Positions 8,666 to 19,640 of a stretch of 45,818 bases of DNA are shown here, in pieces (positions within the stretch are counted from its first letter, which is position 1; each line of letters starts with the position of its first letter). The notes below the pieces were generated by a model. It did no database searches, had not been told where the DNA came from, and worked only from the letters and a program-made list of their open reading frames with translations. This DNA comes from Tissierellia bacterium (lineage in GTDB: Bacteria > Bacillota > Clostridia > Tissierellales > Tepidimicrobiaceae), in NCBI GenBank assembly GCA_012728595.1, contig JAAYEU010000150.1, forward strand, positions 1 to 45,818, read 5' to 3'. A program made the position numbers and the translations under genes.

Positions 8666-9115
8666 CTAAAAAGTCTTTTTACTATCTATCAGAATGGTTA
8701 CAGGACCATCGTTAAGCAGCTCTACCTCCATATGAGCCCCAAAAATTCCTTTCTCCGTCTTTATACCCTTTTCCTTACATTTTATAATAAATTCCTCATA
8801 CATTTTTTCCGCCATTTCTGGATGGGCGGAAGAAGTAAAACTTGGTCTTTTTCCCCTTCTAACATCCCCATAAAGGGTAAACTGGGAAACAACCAGTAAT
8901 TCACCACCAATATCCAATAAAGATAAATTCATCTTTCCCTTTTCGTCTTCAAATATTCTAAGTCCAAGAATTTTATCTACCATATATTCTAAATCCTTAT
9001 CTTCATCTTCCTCCCCTACACCTAGGAGTACCAACAAACCTTTGGAGATTTCACCTACTATCTCCTCTTCAACTGTTACACTAGCCCTTGCCACTCTTTG
9101 AACAACTGCTCTCAT
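8666..9115 (-). CDS. dtd: D-aminoacyl-tRNA deacylase
   Basis: This enzyme hydrolyses D-amino acids, and mischarged glycine, from tRNA in trans. The 149-residue protein has the two active-site cross-subunit motifs, [11 protein letters not shown] and the C-terminal [10 protein letters not shown] (GP-motif). A longer in-frame reading begins at 9154, but the family N-terminus MRAVVQRV starts at the ATG at 9115, which has AGGAAG upstream and clears the rel stop codon (9132). Its place after rel matches the order in many Firmicutes. Confidence 0.95.
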   Translation of the reverse strand: MRAVVQRVARASVTVEEEIVGEISKGLLVLLGVGEEDEDKDLEYMVDKILGLRIFEDEKGKMNLSLLDIGGELLVVSQFTLYGDVRRGKRPSFTSSAHPEMAEKMYEEFIIKCKEKGIKTEKGIFGAHMEVELLNDGPVTILIDSKKTF

Positions 9116-9131
9116 ATAAATCTTCCTTTCC

Positions 9132-11297
9132 TTAAACTGTAACTCTATAGACATCTATTACGCCTTTCAACTTTTTAATCTTTTTCATTAGCTCCCTTAA
9201 CTGATCTATATCCTTTATTTCTAGAGTCATGTTTATGATGGCCAACTTCTCCTTGTTTGTTCTTGCGTTTAAGGCCAGTAATGAAAGCTGAGCCTCTGTG
9301 ATTTTACTAGTAATTTCAGTTAAAAGCCCTGGTCTATCGGTTCCTTTTATCTGGATTTCAGCTGGATATTCAGCCTTTTCATCTGTATTCCAAAATACTT
9401 CAATAAACCTTTCCTTCCCTTCTAAAGATGACAAGTTAGGACAATCCTTCCTATGGATGGATACCCCCCTTCCCCTTGTAATATATCCAATTATATCATC
9501 ACCCGGAACTGGGTTGCAGCATTTTGAAAACTTTACCTTTATATTTTCTACCCCTTTTATACTAACACCTTGGGTAAATCTTTTTCTTCCTCTAGCTGAA
9601 ATTTGTTCACTTATTTTAGCTTCTTCATTAGCTTCGTCGATTCTAATGCCATAATGCTCATTATAATATTCCCTTAACCTTGACATTACCTGAGATATGG
9701 TAATGCTTCCATATCCTAATCCGGCATATAAGTCATCTGGAGTATTTAAGCTAAGCTTGTTGGCAACTTTTTTTATCCATTCCTCTTTTAATACTTCCCC
9801 AACCTTCAATCCTTGCCTTTTGACTTCCTTTTCCAATAATTCTTTACCCTTTAAAATATTAGCGCCTCTCTGTTCTCGTTTAAACCATTGGCGTATCTTA
9901 TTTTTTGCTTGATTGCTCTTTACAATCTTCAACCAATCTATACTTGGTCCACTGCTATTACTAGATGTCAGTATTTCAACTATATTACCATTTTTTAACT
10001 TATAATCTAAGGGTACAATCCTACCATCCACCTTAGCTCCAACACAATTATGGCCTACAGCTGTATGGACTCTATAGGCAAAGTCAATGGGGGTAGAGCC
10101 ATTAGGTAGATTTATAACATCTCCCTTAGGAGTAAAGACGAATACTTCATCTGCAAAGAGATCTATCTTTAAAGTCTCCATAAACTCCCTGGGGTCCTTT
10201 AATTCCTTTTGCCACTCTAATAATTGTCTTAACCAGGCTAGCTTTTCATCAAAATTATCCGTCTTAACACTTCCTTCTTTGTATTTCCAATGGGCAGCAA
10301 TACCATATTCTGCAGTCCTATGCATCTCCCAAGTCCTAATTTGTACCTCAAATATTTCCCCTTCCGGTCCTATAACTGTAGTATGAAGAGATTGGTACAT
10401 ATTAGGCTTAGGCATGGCAATATAGTCCTTAAACCTACCTGGTATTGGTTTCCACATAGTGTGTACTATACCTAAAACTCCATAGCAGTCCTTAATGGTA
10501 TCTACAATGATTCTTATGGCAGTTAAATCGAATATCTGCTCAAAACTTTTATTTTGATAGACCATCTTCTTATATATGCTATAAAAACTCTTAGGCCGTC
10601 CACTAATGTCCCTAGTTATGTTCATCTCTTCAAGTTTTTCATCTATTTGTTTTATTATCCTTTGGATATAGGCTTCCCTTTCTTTCCTACGCTTAGACAC
10701 CTTTTCTACTAAATCATAATAGCCTTCTGGGTCTAAGTATCTTAAGGCCAAATCCTCTAGCTCCCATTTAATCCTAGATATTCCTAGTCTATGGGCTAAA
10801 GGAGCATAGATTTCTAAAGTTTCTAAAGCCTTTTCCTTCTTCTTCTCTTCACTCATATATTCTAAAGTCCTCATATTATGAAGTCGGTCTGCTAATTTTA
10901 TTATGATAACTCTAATGTCCTTAGCCATAGCCAAGACCATCTTTCTTAAATTCTCTGCCTGATTTTCCTGTTTAGTCTTGTATTTTAACTTCTTAAGCTT
11001 AGTAACTCCATCAACTAGGTTGGCTATTTCTTCTCCAAATTTCCCTACTAAGGTTTCATAGGTTACATTGGTATCTTCTAAAACATCGTGTAGTAAACCT
11101 GCTGCAATTGTTGCCTCGTCCATATTTAAATCTGCTAATATCATGGCAACATTAAAAGGATGTACAAAATAGGCTTCACCAGAATTCCTTAATTGCCCTC
11201 TATGTGAAGCCTCAGCAAAATTATAGGCTTTAATAATAGCTTCTAAATTTACATTAGGATTATACTCTTCAATTTTAGAAATTAAATTCTCAATCAT
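9132..11297 (-). CDS. relA: Bifunctional (p)ppGpp synthetase/hydrolase Rel
   Basis: This stringent-response enzyme makes and degrades (p)ppGpp. Domains in order are the HD hydrolase ([16 protein letters not shown] and LLHDVLEDT, about residues 30-80), the synthetase (about 235-345) with [11 protein letters not shown] and YQSLHTT, TGS (VFVFTPKGD), the zinc-finger-like region with [18 protein letters not shown], and a C-terminal ACT domain. The RxKD motif (RFKD) is that of bifunctional Rel enzymes rather than the EXDD of RelA. GTG at 11306 is possible, but AGGTGA sits at the right distance from the ATG at 11297 (721 residues). Confidence 0.95.
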   Translation of the reverse strand: MIENLISKIEEYNPNVNLEAIIKAYNFAEASHRGQLRNSGEAYFVHPFNVAMILADLNMDEATIAAGLLHDVLEDTNVTYETLVGKFGEEIANLVDGVTKLKKLKYKTKQENQAENLRKMVLAMAKDIRVIIIKLADRLHNMRTLEYMSEEKKKEKALETLEIYAPLAHRLGISRIKWELEDLALRYLDPEGYYDLVEKVSKRRKEREAYIQRIIKQIDEKLEEMNITRDISGRPKSFYSIYKKMVYQNKSFEQIFDLTAIRIIVDTIKDCYGVLGIVHTMWKPIPGRFKDYIAMPKPNMYQSLHTTVIGPEGEIFEVQIRTWEMHRTAEYGIAAHWKYKEGSVKTDNFDEKLAWLRQLLEWQKELKDPREFMETLKIDLFADEVFVFTPKGDVINLPNGSTPIDFAYRVHTAVGHNCVGAKVDGRIVPLDYKLKNGNIVEILTSSNSSGPSIDWLKIVKSNQAKNKIRQWFKREQRGANILKGKELLEKEVKRQGLKVGEVLKEEWIKKVANKLSLNTPDDLYAGLGYGSITISQVMSRLREYYNEHYGIRIDEANEEAKISEQISARGRKRFTQGVSIKGVENIKVKFSKCCNPVPGDDIIGYITRGRGVSIHRKDCPNLSSLEGKERFIEVFWNTDEKAEYPAEIQIKGTDRPGLLTEITSKITEAQLSLLALNARTNKEKLAIINMTLEIKDIDQLRELMKKIKKLKGVIDVYRVTV

Positions 11298-11385
11298 ACG
11301 TTTCACCTATTTCATTCTGGCCTCGTTTAAATTTATAATTTATTTAAATTTAGAATATTTCTTACTCTTATCATCCAAGTGCCAT

Positions 11386-11466
11386 TTAAAGATAGCCACT
11401 TAATGTAATCGATACAATAATTATATATATTATAGCAATTATACACCAAATTTTAAGTTTTTTCAT
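11386..11466 (-). CDS. Possible 26-residue membrane peptide
   Basis: A short frame in the rel-recJ gap encodes a lysine-led, almost wholly hydrophobic peptide (MKKLKIWCIIAIIYIII...) that would form one membrane helix. A further in-frame ATG three codons upstream exists. There is no convincing Shine-Dalgarno site and the AT-rich sequence makes chance hydrophobic frames common, so this is a weak call. The rest of the 190-bp gap shows no recognised signal. Confidence 0.25.
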   Translation of the reverse strand: MKKLKIWCIIAIIYIIIVSITLSGYL

Positions 11467-11498
11467 CAAATTCATATAAATAACTTTAATATCTACAA

Positions 11499-13268
11499 CT
11501 ATCTGTAATTATGTATTATTACCTGTAAATTCTTATTGCCCATATATTCATTGACACTAGGAGTATAAACTATATCAAGCTTTATTGCACTATCTATACC
11601 CTTATACATTCTATCTAATTCAGCCATCCCGTATTTTTTCGACAACCTATTTTCAAATTCTTCAATATCTCCAAAGTATAATCCATCTATAATCCTTCCC
11701 GATTTAGTAAGCAATAATAATTTCAGCACATTGCCATTCTTTCCAAGGATAAAAGCCCTCTTTACCGGAATGCCTTTTGCACCAAATAAGGGCTTTGGAT
11801 TTCCTTTTCCAAAGGGTTCTAAAAGTTTTAGTTCTTCTACTAAATTGAAACTAACATAATCTAAGGGTAGATGAATGTCTATATATATTTTGGGAATTAA
11901 ATCCTTTTCTGTTAAAGTAGTTTGTCCATTCAGCCTGTTTCTAAAATCTTCTAGATTAGATTTGTTCAGCGATAAACCTGCTGCCATTGGATGGCCACCA
12001 AAGGAGGTTAGTAGGTCTTTTGCTTTAGATATCTCATCAAACATATTATATTCTTCTATAGACCTACCGGACCCCTTGATCTTATTCTCATCTTTCGATT
12101 GGGTCAAAAGGATAGTTGGCCTATAATACCTATCTTTTATCCTACCTGCAATAATCCCTGCAATGCTTTCATGGATGCTTGGTTCATATATGACTATTAC
12201 CTTTTCTTTATCGTAGCCCTTTTGTTCTATCTGATCGACTGCCTTTTCAAAGCCCTTTTCGGTCATTCGCTTTCTTTCTTCATTTAGTTTATATAACTCT
12301 TCTGCATAAAAGCTGGCTAAGTTTTCATCTTCTGTTAGGAACAATTCAACAGCCATTTCTGCACTATCTAGCCTTCCAGATGCATTTACACAGGGACCTA
12401 ATATAAATCCTAGGGAATAGGTATTTATGTCTTTTCCTTCTAAGCCTGTTGCCCTAATTAAGGCCTTTAATCCAATATTTTGGGTGTTATTGATCCTCTT
12501 AAGGCCTTCAGTTACAATTATACGGTTTTCATCAATTAATTCCACCACATCGCATACAGTTCCCATGGCAACAAACTCTAATAACTCATAGGATTCATCC
12601 ATATCTATATTAAATTCCTCATAAAGGGCTTGAACAAATTTAAAGGCCACTCCAGCGCCTGAAAGGTTTTTAAAAGGATATTTACAATCCTGCCTTTTAG
12701 GATTTATAATTGCATCGCCCTCAGGTAATAAATAATTTTTTCTACCATCTTCATCTTCTACAAAGCCCACATCATGGTGGTCGGTTATTATAACTTTCAT
12801 CCCTAAATTCTTAGCTAGCTTCACCGGTTCTAAGGCAGATATCCCATTATCACAGGTAATTAATAGGTTCACCCCATCCTCTTTAGCTTCCCTTACAATC
12901 CTTTCATTTAACCCATATCCATCCCTTATTCTGTGAGGAATTACATAGTCTACCCTTCCTTTACACCTTCTAATTCCTTTAAGTAATGTCAATATAGCTG
13001 AATTCCCGTCTTGATCATAGTCTCCTACAATTCGTATTTTTTCTCCCTTTTGAATGCTATCCTTTACTAGCTTTACTCCTTCTTCCATATCCTTCATCAA
13101 TCTAGGATTATGGAGTTTATCTAGGGTTGGGTTGATAAAGCTATCTATTGACCGCAAATCCTTAATCCCTCTATTTGCCAATATTCTAACCAACAATTTG
13201 CTAATTTTACCCTTATTAGATATATGGTCTAGGTCTACTTTTACGTTTCTCAGATACCATCTCTCCAA
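11499..13268 (-). CDS. recJ: RecJ-like single-stranded-DNA exonuclease (DHH/DHHA1)
   Basis: This 5'-3' single-strand nuclease acts in recombination and mismatch repair. The 589-residue protein shows DHH motif I GDYDQDGNSA (about residue 81), motif II ITCDNGIS, motif III ITDHHDVGF, the GPCVNASGRLDSA segment, and DHHA1 GSGRSIEEYNMF with FGGHPMAAGLSL, then a short OB-like C-terminal part. It lacks the long C-terminal extension of many Firmicute RecJ proteins (commonly about 750 residues or more) and has DYDQDG where DYDVDG is usual, so it could be a short RecJ paralogue. AGGAG lies 8 bases before the ATG. Confidence 0.85.
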   Translation of the reverse strand: MERWYLRNVKVDLDHISNKGKISKLLVRILANRGIKDLRSIDSFINPTLDKLHNPRLMKDMEEGVKLVKDSIQKGEKIRIVGDYDQDGNSAILTLLKGIRRCKGRVDYVIPHRIRDGYGLNERIVREAKEDGVNLLITCDNGISALEPVKLAKNLGMKVIITDHHDVGFVEDEDGRKNYLLPEGDAIINPKRQDCKYPFKNLSGAGVAFKFVQALYEEFNIDMDESYELLEFVAMGTVCDVVELIDENRIIVTEGLKRINNTQNIGLKALIRATGLEGKDINTYSLGFILGPCVNASGRLDSAEMAVELFLTEDENLASFYAEELYKLNEERKRMTEKGFEKAVDQIEQKGYDKEKVIVIYEPSIHESIAGIIAGRIKDRYYRPTILLTQSKDENKIKGSGRSIEEYNMFDEISKAKDLLTSFGGHPMAAGLSLNKSNLEDFRNRLNGQTTLTEKDLIPKIYIDIHLPLDYVSFNLVEELKLLEPFGKGNPKPLFGAKGIPVKRAFILGKNGNVLKLLLLTKSGRIIDGLYFGDIEEFENRLSKKYGMAELDRMYKGIDSAIKLDIVYTPSVNEYMGNKNLQVIIHNYR

Positions 13269-13306
13269 ATGGATTCACTCCTATTAGTATTATTTACCAC
13301 CGTCAA

Positions 13307-13343
13307 ACTACATAAAACTGCCATAATGACAGTTTTATGTAGT
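13307..13343. terminator. 14-bp perfect inverted repeat between scfB and recJ
   Basis: Arms 13307-13320 and 13330-13343 are perfectly complementary around a 9-base spacer. The repeat begins 16 bases after the scfB stop. There is no real T-run on either side, so it may be a weak terminator, an RNA-stability or processing hairpin between scfB and recJ, or a protein-binding site. Confidence 0.5.
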
Positions 13344-13358
13344 AATAAGTCTATGGTT

Positions 13359-14717
13359 TTATTCTAGCAAATTTGCTAATATGGAGATTGCACATTCGAT
13401 ACGCTTTTTCTCCATTTCACATCCTATTTTATAAGGCTTCATGATATCCCTATTTGTATTATATGCGTTAGCATGGCAGCCTCCGCTACAGTAATATCTA
13501 GCCCAACAACTTCTACATTCATCTTTATTTAAAACATTAGCTTCTTTAAATTCTTCTCTCAATTCATCCTTTTCAATACCAGAAAATACATTTCCAATTT
13601 TGAAATTTTCATCGCCTACAAATTGATGGCATGGGTACAAGTCTCCTTCAGGAGTTACAGCCATATACTCAGCCCCAGCACCGCATCCAGTAACCCGTTT
13701 AGCTATACAGGGGCCCTGGTCTAAGTCTATCATAAAATGGAAAAATAGAAAATCCTTATCTTTCTTTTTAATCTCAATATAGTCCTTTGAAAAGCTTTCA
13801 TATTCTGCTAATATAGTTTCGATATGCTCTTCTCTTAAGGCATACTCCTCATCTGGTTCTGTAACCACTGGCTCTATAGAGATTTTTTTGAAGCCTTTTT
13901 CATAAAAATCTAGGGCGTCTTTAGAAAAATCTAGATTATAGCTTGTAAAGGTACCTCTTATATAATAATCCTTGTCCCCTCTTTTTTCAATTAAGGCCTT
14001 AAACTTTGGCAGTATTACATCATAACTTCCTTGACCTGAAACAGTTTTACGCATATTATCGTTTATTTCTTTTCTTCCATCTAAGCTCATAACTACATTA
14101 TCCATATGCTCATTTATAAAGTCTATTTTTTCATCATCTAATAGTAAACCATTGGTAGTTATGGTAAACCTAAAGTGCTTGTTGCTCTTATTTTCTAGTT
14201 CCCTACCATAATAGACCAATTCCTTGACAAGTTCAAAGTTCATAAGAGGCTCCCCACCAAAGAAATCCACCTCTAGATTCCTCCTGTTAGCTGAATTTTC
14301 AACTAGAAATTCCAGTGCCCTCTTTCCTACTTCAAGATTCATTAGGGATCTGTCTCCTTTAAAGTCCCCTTGGGACGCAAAGCAGTATTTACACCTTAGG
14401 TTACAGTCGTGGGCTACGTGCAAACATAAAGCTTTTACTACATTGTCCTCATTGTATTTAATCTTATTCATCGTACTGGTTTCTTCAGAATATAGAACCC
14501 CATTATCTATTAATATTTTGATTTCATCATAAGCTTCTTTAATAGTATTTCCATCGAATCTATCTTTTAATAAGTCTATAATCTCTTCCAATGACCTTGT
14601 AGAATAATAATCTAAAATATGGTATACTACATCATCTACAACATGGACTGCTCCACTGTTTATATCTAAAACGATATTTCTATTATTTAAGTTAAACTTG
14701 TGAATCCTTCCATCCAT
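13359..14717 (-). CDS. scfB: SCIFF peptide maturase, radical SAM/SPASM thioether-forming
   Basis: This enzyme installs the cysteine thioether cross-link in the SCIFF precursor peptide. The N-terminal part (about 1-80) is a RiPP-recognition-like domain. The radical-SAM cluster CNLRCKYC uses Cys 105, 109 and 112, FFGGEP is the SAM-contact motif, and the C-terminal SPASM region has CRSCWARYYCSGGCH and a final Cys pair for auxiliary [4Fe-4S] clusters. A TTG at 14735 is in frame, but AGGAG lies 8 bases before the ATG at 14717, giving 452 residues. The peptide gene is directly upstream, separated by a terminator-like hairpin. Confidence 0.93.
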   Translation of the reverse strand: MDGRIHKFNLNNRNIVLDINSGAVHVVDDVVYHILDYYSTRSLEEIIDLLKDRFDGNTIKEAYDEIKILIDNGVLYSEETSTMNKIKYNEDNVVKALCLHVAHDCNLRCKYCFASQGDFKGDRSLMNLEVGKRALEFLVENSANRRNLEVDFFGGEPLMNFELVKELVYYGRELENKSNKHFRFTITTNGLLLDDEKIDFINEHMDNVVMSLDGRKEINDNMRKTVSGQGSYDVILPKFKALIEKRGDKDYYIRGTFTSYNLDFSKDALDFYEKGFKKISIEPVVTEPDEEYALREEHIETILAEYESFSKDYIEIKKKDKDFLFFHFMIDLDQGPCIAKRVTGCGAGAEYMAVTPEGDLYPCHQFVGDENFKIGNVFSGIEKDELREEFKEANVLNKDECRSCWARYYCSGGCHANAYNTNRDIMKPYKIGCEMEKKRIECAISILANLLE

Positions 14718-14750
14718 TTTCAATTCTCCTTCCAAACGCTTTTATAAATT

Positions 14751-14773
14751 AAAAAGGAGTGGTAAAAACCACT
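14751..14773 (-). terminator. Attenuating terminator between scfA and scfB
   Basis: On the minus strand AGTGGT, a TTTT loop and ACCACT (14758-14773) are followed by CCTTTTTAA. This weak intrinsic terminator 12 bases after the SCIFF stop codon would let most transcripts end after the peptide gene, giving more precursor than maturase. Confidence 0.65.
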
Positions 14774-14784
14774 GCCTTCAAAGT

Positions 14785-14925
14785 CTATCTGTTCTCACAT
14801 TTTTGATTTCCAACCGTACAAGAAGTTTTACAGGCTGATTGACAAGAGGTTTGGCATTCACCGCATCCGCCTTTTAATATGGTGTCCTTCATATTGCTGC
14901 CCGATATAGTTTTTATGTATTTCAT
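14785..14925 (-). CDS. scfA: SCIFF RiPP precursor peptide (six cysteines in forty-five residues)
   Basis: The 46-residue peptide begins MKYIKTISGSNMKDT, the near-invariant leader of this family, and carries six cysteines at 21, 24, 28, 32, 36 and 43 with the pattern CGECQTSCQSACKTSC. It is the substrate of the maturase encoded next. The ATG is preceded by GGAGGG at a good distance. SCIFF is one of the most conserved RiPPs of Clostridia, but its physiological role remains unclear. This gene is easily missed because of its size. Confidence 0.95.
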   Translation of the reverse strand: MKYIKTISGSNMKDTILKGGCGECQTSCQSACKTSCTVGNQKCENR

Positions 14926-14991
14926 CTAAAACCCTCCTTACATGACCAATACTGAGTTGATTATACCATAAATATGGTTATATTTAAAGTT

Positions 14992-15369
14992 TTATTTTAT
15001 ATTTATACCTATAACGCCACCAATAATGCCAGTTACTAAGGCTATAAAGAATTTGCTTAATGAGTAAATATCAAACACGAAAGGTTTAATGAATAGATAG
15101 TTCAAAAGTACTAATACTACAAAATATAAAGCACCTACAATCCCCCCATATAGCCATCCGTTTTCCTCCATATTAATAGCCATATATATGCTGCCAATGG
15201 TAATACTTATGATCATCACTATTGTATTTAACAAAGGTATTCTGGATTCTTTTAGGGATGTGTAGGTTAACAGCAAGGATACAACAATAATCAGTACTAG
15301 AGTTATAATGAAGGATAGTGTTAAACTTTTTGCTATATTTATTCCTTTTATCAGGGATTTTTCTCTCAT
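14992..15369 (-). CDS. TIGR04086-type small membrane protein
   Basis: The 125-residue protein has four hydrophobic segments (about residues 15-38, 45-63, 72-95 and 102-122) with a short Lys/Arg-rich N-terminus. It matches the TIGR04086 family in length, layout and position, lying between yajC and the SCIFF gene as in many Clostridia. Function is unknown. In many genomes secD/secF follow yajC; none is found here. Confidence 0.75.
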   Translation of the reverse strand: MREKSLIKGINIAKSLTLSFIITLVLIIVVSLLLTYTSLKESRIPLLNTIVMIISITIGSIYMAINMEENGWLYGGIVGALYFVVLVLLNYLFIKPFVFDIYSLSKFFIALVTGIIGGVIGINIK

Positions 15370-15454
15370 CTTTCCACCTCCTCTTTACTTTAAACTTATT
15401 AATTTGAGGTGGAATTTATTACTATATCCTTAGTTTTCTGTAGATTTATAAACT

Positions 15455-15504
15455 TAACAATAATTAAAAAAACTTCCTTAAGGAAGTTTTTTTAATTATT
15501 GTTA
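15455..15504. terminator. 50-bp perfect palindrome, bidirectional terminator at the end of yajC
   Basis: The sequence is perfectly self-complementary over 50 bases (25-bp arms) centred between 15479 and 15480. The core ACTTCCTTAAGGAAGT is flanked by A7 and T7 runs, so either strand gives a stem followed by T's. It overlaps the last codons and stop of yajC (15492), so it terminates the tgt-yajC transcript on the minus strand. Confidence 0.85.
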
Positions 15505-15818
15505 TCACCGTCTTCTTTCGTATCTTTAGTTTCAGCTTTGTTAGCAACTGAACCTATTGCCCATCTAGTCAAATCGATTTTAGTCCTATTGGCTCCAACC
15601 TCTATGGTAATAATTTCATCCTTTATTTTTATTATCTTACCACAGATACCGCCAATAGTGATTATTTCATCTCCTACTTTTAAGCTTTCTCTCATTTCCC
15701 TAATTTCTTTTTCCCTTTTCTTTTGGGGTCTAATCGCAAATAGGTAGAAGAAAACTAAAATAGCAATAGGTAGAATAAAACCTCCTAAGTTTGCTCCTCC
15801 TGCATTTGCTGCTGCCAT
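15492..15818 (-). CDS. yajC: Preprotein translocase accessory subunit YajC
   Basis: This is a single-pass membrane partner of the Sec translocon. The 108-residue protein starts with a Gly/Ala-rich tail and one membrane helix (about residues 13-28), followed by the conserved RPQKKREKE basic stretch and the GDEIITIGGICGKI beta motif. Start support is GGGAGG 7 bases before the ATG. The acidic, Asn-ending tail is read through the terminator palindrome. secD and secF are absent from this window. Confidence 0.93.
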   Translation of the reverse strand: MAAANAGGANLGGFILPIAILVFFYLFAIRPQKKREKEIREMRESLKVGDEIITIGGICGKIIKIKDEIITIEVGANRTKIDLTRWAIGSVANKAETKDTKEDGDNNN

Positions 15819-15885
15819 AAAACATCCTCCCTTTCATCTTTTTCTTTATTATAATTCAACATGAATTATAATAACCCTTCTTAAT

Positions 15886-17004
<1,119 letters not shown>

Positions 17005-17018
17005 TTACTTCCTCCTTG

Positions 17019-18044
17019 CTATATAATAAACATTGCATCTCCAAAGCTAAAGAATCTAAATTTATTATCTACAGCGTATTTATATGCCTTAAATATTTTC
17101 TCCTTCCCAGCAAAGGCGCTTACTAACATAAGGAGTGTAGACTCTGGCAAATGGAAGTTGGTTATCAATCCATCTATCATTTTGAATTCATATCCTGGAT
17201 ATATAAATATATCGGTCCAGCCCTTTGCCGCCCTAATTTCGCCCTTTTGGTTGGCAATAGTTTCAAGGGTTCTAGTAGTTGTGGTGCCTACTGCAATAAC
17301 TCTCCCCTTATTTCTTTTAGTTCTGTTTATTATATCAGCTGCTTCTTCTGTGACTTCGTAATATTCAGAGTGCATATGGTGTTCTTCAATATTCTCCACC
17401 TTTACGGGTCTAAAAGTTCCTAGACCAACATGTAATGTTAAGTAAGCTATATTAATTCCATTATGCTCAATTTTATTCAACAATTCCTTAGTAAAGTGCA
17501 GACCTGCTGTAGGGGCAGCTGCTGAACCCTCATATTTGGAATAAACAGTCTGATACCTTTCCCTATCATCCAGTTTTGCCTTAATATAAGGCGGTAATGG
17601 CATCTCACCTAATTTATCCAATATTTCTTCAAAAATACCTTCATATTTAAATTCCACATTTCTGGTTCCATCTTCATTTATGCTTAATACATCGGCAATT
17701 AATAACCCATCTCCAAATACTATTCTATTATTTGGCCTAACCTTTTTACCGGGTCGGACAAGGGTTTCCCAAATGTTTTTTTCAACCCTCTTAAGTAATA
17801 AGAACTCTATTTTTTCATCCTTCCCCTTCCTACTGCCAAACAGCCTTGCTGGTATTACCCGGGTATCGTTTAATACCAAACAATCACCAGGCTTTAGATA
17901 ATCGACGATATCCTTAAATCTTCTTTCCTCTAAATCCCCGCTATCCTTGTAGAGAACAAGAAGTCTTGACTCTTCCCTGTTCTTCATAGGATATTGGGCA
18001 ATTAATTCCTCTGGTAAGTGGTAATAAAAATCTTTAGTCTTCAT
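17019..18044 (-). CDS. queA: S-adenosylmethionine:tRNA ribosyltransferase-isomerase
   Basis: This enzyme transfers the ribose of SAM to preQ1-tRNA to make epoxyqueuosine. The 341-residue protein has the usual family length, with the N-terminal [12 protein letters not shown] signature, RLLVL, the AAPTAGLHF motif near residue 165, [10 protein letters not shown] and the late [16 protein letters not shown] segment. It lies 11 bases after the SpoIID-domain gene and upstream of tgt. No queG or queH is in view. Confidence 0.97.
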   Translation of the reverse strand: MKTKDFYYHLPEELIAQYPMKNREESRLLVLYKDSGDLEERRFKDIVDYLKPGDCLVLNDTRVIPARLFGSRKGKDEKIEFLLLKRVEKNIWETLVRPGKKVRPNNRIVFGDGLLIADVLSINEDGTRNVEFKYEGIFEEILDKLGEMPLPPYIKAKLDDRERYQTVYSKYEGSAAAPTAGLHFTKELLNKIEHNGINIAYLTLHVGLGTFRPVKVENIEEHHMHSEYYEVTEEAADIINRTKRNKGRVIAVGTTTTRTLETIANQKGEIRAAKGWTDIFIYPGYEFKMIDGLITNFHLPESTLLMLVSAFAGKEKIFKAYKYAVDNKFRFFSFGDAMFII

Positions 18045-18055
18045 TGGATCATCCT

Positions 18056-19417
18056 CTACCTATTATTAGTCGTTATATCTACTCCGCTGTAATAATACTT
18101 CAATATATCTTCAAAGGAATATCCTTCTTCCGCCATCCTTTGAGCTCCCCACTGGCTCATCCCTACACCATGGCCATAGCCCTTTCCTTCTATAATAAAA
18201 TTATCAACACCTTGGGGTAATTCCCTATCTACTATTCCATTTTTATTTATAAATCTACTAATTAGCCCTCTTGATGACCTTTGTTTTAAGTTGCCATCAA
18301 TTACACTTACATTATTTAAATCCACTAATTGGGGAGCTAAACCTTCACCATCGATTGCGTATACTAAAGAACTCGTACTCCCTTTAAAGTCTTTCTTAAC
18401 AGTGAATAGATTACTTTTTATTTCATTAAGCCCAAATACTTCTCTAATTTCTCCCTTATTCAATACCTTTTCTCCTAAGCTGCCAATTATTTTTAACTTT
18501 TTAACTCGTCCACTTGAAGTGGTGTCTATAATCTCCATATCCAAAATACTTCCTATGTATATACCATGATTGCTTAATTTAGTTTTTACTTCATCGGTAC
18601 TTAAGTTGTAAGTCCAGTTGCTATTTGGAGCATCTGTAGAAAATCTATCTTCTACGGAAATTAAATACGGATGGCTATATCCCCATGCATCGGAAGAATC
18701 CTCAGTAATTCCCCCACTGTTAGAATGATACAAGGCATCAATTATACTTCCGTTATAAGTAAGGATCATTCCCCTTGTCTCATCTACTGCCCAATTGCTC
18801 CTTTCATGTTCTCCATCCATACCTCCATAAACTTGGCAATGGATAGTATCACAAAGGTCGAATCCTTGGCTGGAATGCTTATTTAAATTCTTCAATGCAT
18901 AAGTTCTAGAAGCTATGGCTTGAGATTTTAAAGCCTCCATTTCAAAATAAGCTGGCATCTCTCTAGGAACTACCCCATATAGATAGTTTTCCAAATCAAC
19001 ATAATTTATAATCAACAATCTGCCATCTATTATTTTAAATTCTATAAAGTCCCTATAGTTTTTATCCTCAACCTGAACATTCCTATAATTACTAGAAGTT
19101 AAAATTAATTCATCTTCTTGCTTGTAGGAATATATAAGATTATCTTCCATATCAAATATAGCTATGGATTTTCCATCCACAATTTTTACCTTAATTTTTT
19201 CTTCTGTTATATATTCTAAATAATCCGTTAAATTTCTCTTATTAAATATTAAAAATCCTTCTTCCCCATATAAGTGAACAACCTCATTAGATTTTACAGG
19301 GCTTGTCAACCTTATAGAAATAAAGTTGTCCACAGAATCAGCATATACATATCCGTTAGAAAAAACTACCCCAATAACCAAAATCCCTAGCATAATGAAG
19401 GTAATCAATCTTTTCAT
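18056..19417 (-). CDS. SpoIID/LytB-domain secreted protein
   Basis: The 453-residue protein has an N-terminal hydrophobic signal (about residues 4-26). The SpoIID domain spans about residues 140-450: [29 protein letters not shown] and the C-terminal [20 protein letters not shown] motif. SpoIID enzymes are lytic transglycosylases acting on denuded glycan strands during engulfment. This copy sits in the ruvB-queA interval rather than next to spoIIIA/spoIIR genes, so it is a paralogue of unproven timing; envelope peptidoglycan remodelling is inferred. Confidence 0.88.
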   Translation of the reverse strand: MKRLITFIMLGILVIGVVFSNGYVYADSVDNFISIRLTSPVKSNEVVHLYGEEGFLIFNKRNLTDYLEYITEEKIKVKIVDGKSIAIFDMEDNLIYSYKQEDELILTSSNYRNVQVEDKNYRDFIEFKIIDGRLLIINYVDLENYLYGVVPREMPAYFEMEALKSQAIASRTYALKNLNKHSSQGFDLCDTIHCQVYGGMDGEHERSNWAVDETRGMILTYNGSIIDALYHSNSGGITEDSSDAWGYSHPYLISVEDRFSTDAPNSNWTYNLSTDEVKTKLSNHGIYIGSILDMEIIDTTSSGRVKKLKIIGSLGEKVLNKGEIREVFGLNEIKSNLFTVKKDFKGSTSSLVYAIDGEGLAPQLVDLNNVSVIDGNLKQRSSRGLISRFINKNGIVDRELPQGVDNFIIEGKGYGHGVGMSQWGAQRMAEEGYSFEDILKYYYSGVDITTNNR

Positions 19418-19429
19418 AGCTATTTCCTC

Positions 19430-19639
19430 CTATCTTCTGAATAGATTCAACAACAGGGTCAGTATTATGCTTACAATTATACTAGATACAACGGGAAAGA
19501 AAAAAGTAAAATTGCCCTTTCGAATAAAGATGTCTCCAGGTAATCTGCCTAAGCCAATTTTTTCACCTATGGTAAATACTATACCAAGTAGTACTAATGC
19601 TAAACCTAAGGTCAAAAAAATTTTACCAAAGGACTCCAT
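19430..19639 (-). CDS. DUF2905 small membrane protein
   Basis: The 69-residue protein has two membrane helices separated by the conserved IGLGRLPGDIFIRKG loop, the hallmark of DUF2905. A longer reading from 19687 would overlap ruvB; the ATG at 19639 has AGGAGG 8-13 bases upstream and begins one base after the ruvB stop region. Function is unknown, but the gene is a constant neighbour of ruvAB and queA in Clostridia and Thermoanaerobacterales. Confidence 0.85.
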   Translation of the reverse strand: MESFGKIFLTLGLALVLLGIVFTIGEKIGLGRLPGDIFIRKGNFTFFFPVVSSIIVSIILTLLLNLFRR

Positions 19640-19640
19640 T

